Shown in pieces: positions 6,688-8,263 of a DNA stretch of 8,263 nucleotides (position 1 is the first letter of the stretch; the number at the start of each line of letters is the position of its first letter). The notes under the pieces were generated by a model. The model ran no database searches. It was not told the DNA's origin and saw only the letters and a list, made by a program, of their open reading frames with translations. This stretch comes from Syntrophales bacterium. GTDB lineage: Bacteria; Desulfobacterota; Syntrophia; Syntrophales; UBA2192. A program made the position numbers and the translations under genes. The stretch spans positions 1 through 8,263 of the forward strand of contig JALOPC010000079.1 of assembly GCA_025454095.1 (NCBI GenBank). The letters run 5' to 3'.

Positions 6688-6724
6688 TTTTTATTTTTAC
6701 CCGGTCCTTTTGAACGAAAAAAAA
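6688..6724. promoter_or_regulatory. A/T-tract segment between promoter and upstream sites
   Basis: Two T5 tracts (6688-6692 and 6694-6698) and an A8 tract (6717-6724) lie in an AT-rich island within GC-rich DNA. The spacing suits curved DNA helping an upstream-bound activator reach the sigma-54 polymerase. I did not find a good IHF consensus match. Confidence 0.35.
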
Positions 6725-6731
6725 CACACGA

Positions 6732-6780
6732 AATCCTTTACAGATTCGACTGACTGATTAGGGAAAGGATGCAATCCTTT
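6732..6780. promoter_or_regulatory. Candidate activator sites: AAAGGAT palindrome plus third half-site
   Basis: A perfect inverted repeat, AAAGGAT-GCA-ATCCTTT (6764-6780), is centred about 146 nt upstream of the predicted sigma-54 start. A further copy of AATCCTTT lies at 6732-6739, 41 bp (about four helical turns) from the copy at 6773-6780. Length, symmetry and distance are typical of upstream activator sequences for sigma-54 enhancer-binding proteins. A plain hairpin is the alternative, but a 3-nt loop without a T-run is not terminator-like. Confidence 0.45.
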
Positions 6781-6841
6781 GCTGTTTCATGTCCCTGATA
6801 CGGGGGCACTTGGACGGAGCAAATGCTCTGCTGTGCATCAT

Positions 6842-6874
6842 ATGATTCATTGGCTGGCGCGCAGAATGAATCAT
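6842..6874. promoter_or_regulatory. Candidate operator pair ATGAWTCAT x2
   Basis: ATGATTCATT (6842-6851) and AATGAATCAT (6865-6874) form a perfect 10-bp inverted repeat with a 13-bp spacer. Each arm contains ATGAWTCAT, itself a palindrome about a central base, so this reads as two dimer sites whose centres are 24 bp apart. They lie about 220 and 244 nt upstream of the predicted sigma-54 start, and over 500 bp before the ankyrin gene. Confidence 0.45.
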
Positions 6875-7268
6875 GCAGGATACGCCTGCGGAGCGATGGC
6901 CGCGGTGGCAACCGGAACCAATCAGTCCCCCATGCGGCTGAAGTCTCTCGTGCAGGGATCAAAGGGGAAGGGAAGAGCCCGCGGCGGCGAGGCCGGGGAG
7001 AGAAACAGAAACGGGGGCCGTTTACGGGATCAGGCGCATGAAGAAACTTGAAAATCCCCCTGGCTTCGGGTACGGTACTCGTCGGTCTTTCCGGTTATCC
7101 ATTGATGCATGGCGGATTGGAACGACAGTGCGTATCGGTTGATGAACGGATTATTTCCGAACGATCATTCCCTTCCCGGGCTTTTCCGACTCTCCGCGTT
7201 GCAGGCGGTCCAGCCTGCACACATCCCGCCAGGGGTTCCGGACACAGAGTGAACGAGGGGTCGGCGAA

Positions 7269-7284
7269 CGGCTCCCGGGAGCCG
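7269..7284. repeat. 16-bp perfect palindrome
   Basis: CGGCTCCCGGGAGCCG reads the same on both strands. It lies about 100 bp before the ankyrin gene ATG, near copies of GCAGGC/GCCTGC (7201-7206, 7213-7218, 7288-7293). It could be an operator or a chance GC-rich palindrome. Confidence 0.4.
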
Positions 7285-7385
7285 AAAGCCTGCATCCACG
7301 GAATGAGATGCGCAGGCAGGGCGGGGGGTGACGAAAAACCGTTTTCACGAACGACTGATGCTGCGCGGGACGAAAGGAACGGGTT

Positions 7386-8263
7386 ATGCGTTTTTCCATC
7401 CGTAAGCTCATCGGCTCCAAGGCCAACAAGGATTTGGTCTCGGCAGCAGAAGATGGCGATCTGTCAAAGGTGCAAGCGTTGATCGGCAGAGGTGCCGAGA
7501 TCAACGCCAGCGGGATGCGCGGTGTCACCCCGCTGTTCATGGCTTCCCAAAACGGGCACCTCGAGGTGGTGCGGGTGCTTCTGGCCGGGGGGGCCGAGGT
7601 CAACGCCAGGGTCCGCAGCGGCGCGACGGCCCTGCTGGTCGCCTCCCAGAATAACGGCCTGGAGGTGGTGAAGGAACTGCTGGAAAAAGGGGCCGAGGTC
7701 AATGCCACGGGACGCAGCAGCGCGACCGCTTTGATCCTGGCCTCCGAGAACGGCCACCTCGAGGTGGCAAGGGAGCTGCTGGCCCAAGGGGCCGAAGTCA
7801 ACGCCAAGGCCAACAGCGGCGCGACGGCCCTGCTGGTCGCCTCCCAGAACAACCATCTCGAGGTGCTGCGGGAGCTGCTGGCCCGGGGGGCCGAGGTCAA
7901 TGCCAAGGCCAACAGCGGCATGACGGCGCTGATCATCGCCTGCCAGAACGGACACCTGGAGGCGGTGCGGGAGCTGTTGGCCAACGGGGCCGAAGTCAAT
8001 GCCAGGAAAAATGAAGGCGTGAACGCATTGTTCATCGCCGCCTGCAACAATCACCTCGACGTCGTACGGGAACTGCTGGCGGCGGGCGCCGATGTCGATT
8101 TCGTGGAAAACAGCGGCGTAACCGCGCTGATGGCGTCAGCCGAGAAGGGCCACCTGGAGGTGGTGAGGGAATTGCTGGCCCGGGGGGCCGATGTGAATGC
8201 CAAGGCCAACAGCGGCGTAACCGCCTTGATGGCCGCCTCCGAGAACGGCCACCTGGAGGTGGT
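7386..8263 (+). CDS. Ankyrin-repeat protein (3' end outside window)
   Basis: 292 codons are visible with no stop before the right edge. The start is ATG at 7386 with AAAGGA 7 nt upstream. There is no signal peptide or membrane segment, so the visible part looks cytoplasmic. A short basic N-terminus (MRFSIRKLIGSK) is followed by a capping repeat (about residues 14-45), then 33-residue repeats starting near G46, 79, 112, 145, 178, 211, 244 and 277, the last one cut. The typical unit reads G-T-A-L-hydrophobic-A-x-x-N-G-H-L-E-V-V-R-E-L-L-A-x-G-A-x-V-N-A-K. The His of the canonical TPLH motif is replaced by L, I, F or M in every repeat; the unit at 211 has NALF. Such arrays bind partner proteins; no catalytic domain is visible in this part and the partner is unknown. 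It diverges from the dehydratase gene. Confidence 0.93.
   Translation, partial: MRFSIRKLIGSKANKDLVSAAEDGDLSKVQALIGRGAEINASGMRGVTPLFMASQNGHLEVVRVLLAGGAEVNARVRSGATALLVASQNNGLEVVKELLEKGAEVNATGRSSATALILASENGHLEVARELLAQGAEVNAKANSGATALLVASQNNHLEVLRELLARGAEVNAKANSGMTALIIACQNGHLEAVRELLANGAEVNARKNEGVNALFIAACNNHLDVVRELLAAGADVDFVENSGVTALMASAEKGHLEVVRELLARGADVNAKANSGVTALMAASENGHLEV
7521..8263 (+). repeat. 99-bp tandem repeat array encoding ankyrin units
   Basis: The coding sequence repeats with a 99-bp period. A 36-bp block is identical at 7616-7651 and 7814-7849 (198 bp apart). GCCAAGGCCAACAGCGGC occurs at 7803-7820, 7902-7919 and 8199-8216 (99 and 297 bp apart). Identity at the DNA level, including third codon positions, points to recent duplication or gene conversion among units. 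The array continues past the window edge. Confidence 0.85.

Larger units (their letters stand above)
6385..7385. other. 1-kb divergent intergenic region
   Basis: No credible gene is visible here: the open frames lack conserved motifs and most are low-complexity shadows. The left part (6385-6626) would be the mRNA leader of the dehydratase gene and includes a small 6-bp hairpin (CGGGCG/CGCCCG, 6442-6458). The middle (about 6590-6790) is AT-rich, unlike its surroundings, and carries a sigma-54 promoter plus palindromes. The right part (6880-7385) is GC-rich and holds small inverted repeats: AAACGG/CCGTTT at 7009-7023, TGCAGGC/GCCTGCA at 7200-7219, and a 16-bp palindrome at 7269-7284. I see no clear promoter for the ankyrin gene in it. 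Confidence 0.6.

Noticed and set aside
6661..6724. IHF-binding site between promoter and upstream sites
   Set aside because: Only A/T tracts fit; no acceptable match to WATCAANNNNTTR was found by eye.
6515..7051. Small plus- and minus-strand open frames in the intergenic region
   Set aside because: No conserved motif, they overlap each other, and they cover the promoter and palindromes; no support for coding.
7151..8050. 299-codon minus-strand open frame over the ankyrin gene
   Set aside because: Its 33-residue periodicity (repeated ALTSAP, SSR) is just the mirror of the ankyrin repeats.
7521..8263. Regular repeats considered as a CRISPR array
   Set aside because: The repeats are continuous, in frame, 99 bp long and encode ankyrin units, with no unique spacers.

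Overview
The window is GC-rich DNA from a bacterium, read here as probably an anaerobic Desulfobacterota/Syntrophales-like organism. That guess rests on three things: a complete Liv-type carboxylate/amino-acid transporter, an oxygen-sensitive 4-hydroxybutyryl-CoA dehydratase-family enzyme, and a sigma-54 type promoter. No marker gene is present to prove it.

Layout. Positions 1-4632, minus strand: a five-gene ABC importer locus in the order livK (binding lipoprotein), livH, livM (permeases), livG, livF (ATPases). The genes are tightly packed: livM/livG overlap by 4 nt, livG/livF by 8 nt, and livH-livM are 15 nt apart. livF runs off the left edge. Between livK and livH lies a strong GC-rich hairpin. 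Positions 4633-4911: a short spacer with a second hairpin. Positions 4912-6384, minus strand: a 490-residue enzyme of the AbfD/HpaB family with all four [4Fe-4S] ligands of 4-hydroxybutyryl-CoA dehydratase but altered residues at some catalytic positions. Positions 6385-7385: a 1 kb divergent intergenic region. It holds a near-consensus -24/-12 (sigma-54) promoter pointing at the dehydratase gene. Behind it are an AT-rich stretch and two sets of palindromic sites placed like enhancer sites for a sigma-54 activator. Positions 7386-8263, plus strand: the start of an ankyrin-repeat protein built of near-identical 33-residue (99-bp) units, cut by the right edge.

How it may work together (inference): the dehydratase gene, and possibly the liv genes behind it, look like a regulated uptake-and-catabolism unit. 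The transporter would import a small carboxylic acid or amino acid. A radical flavoenzyme would then dehydrate or isomerise its CoA ester. The sigma-54 promoter would switch this on through an activator encoded outside the window. The substrate cannot be read from the sequence. The ankyrin gene has its own orientation and no evident link to the pathway.

Four of the seven genes start with non-ATG codons (TTG for livF, livH and livK; GTG for livG). For the three TTG genes, an in-frame stop shortly upstream and a good Shine-Dalgarno sequence fix the start.
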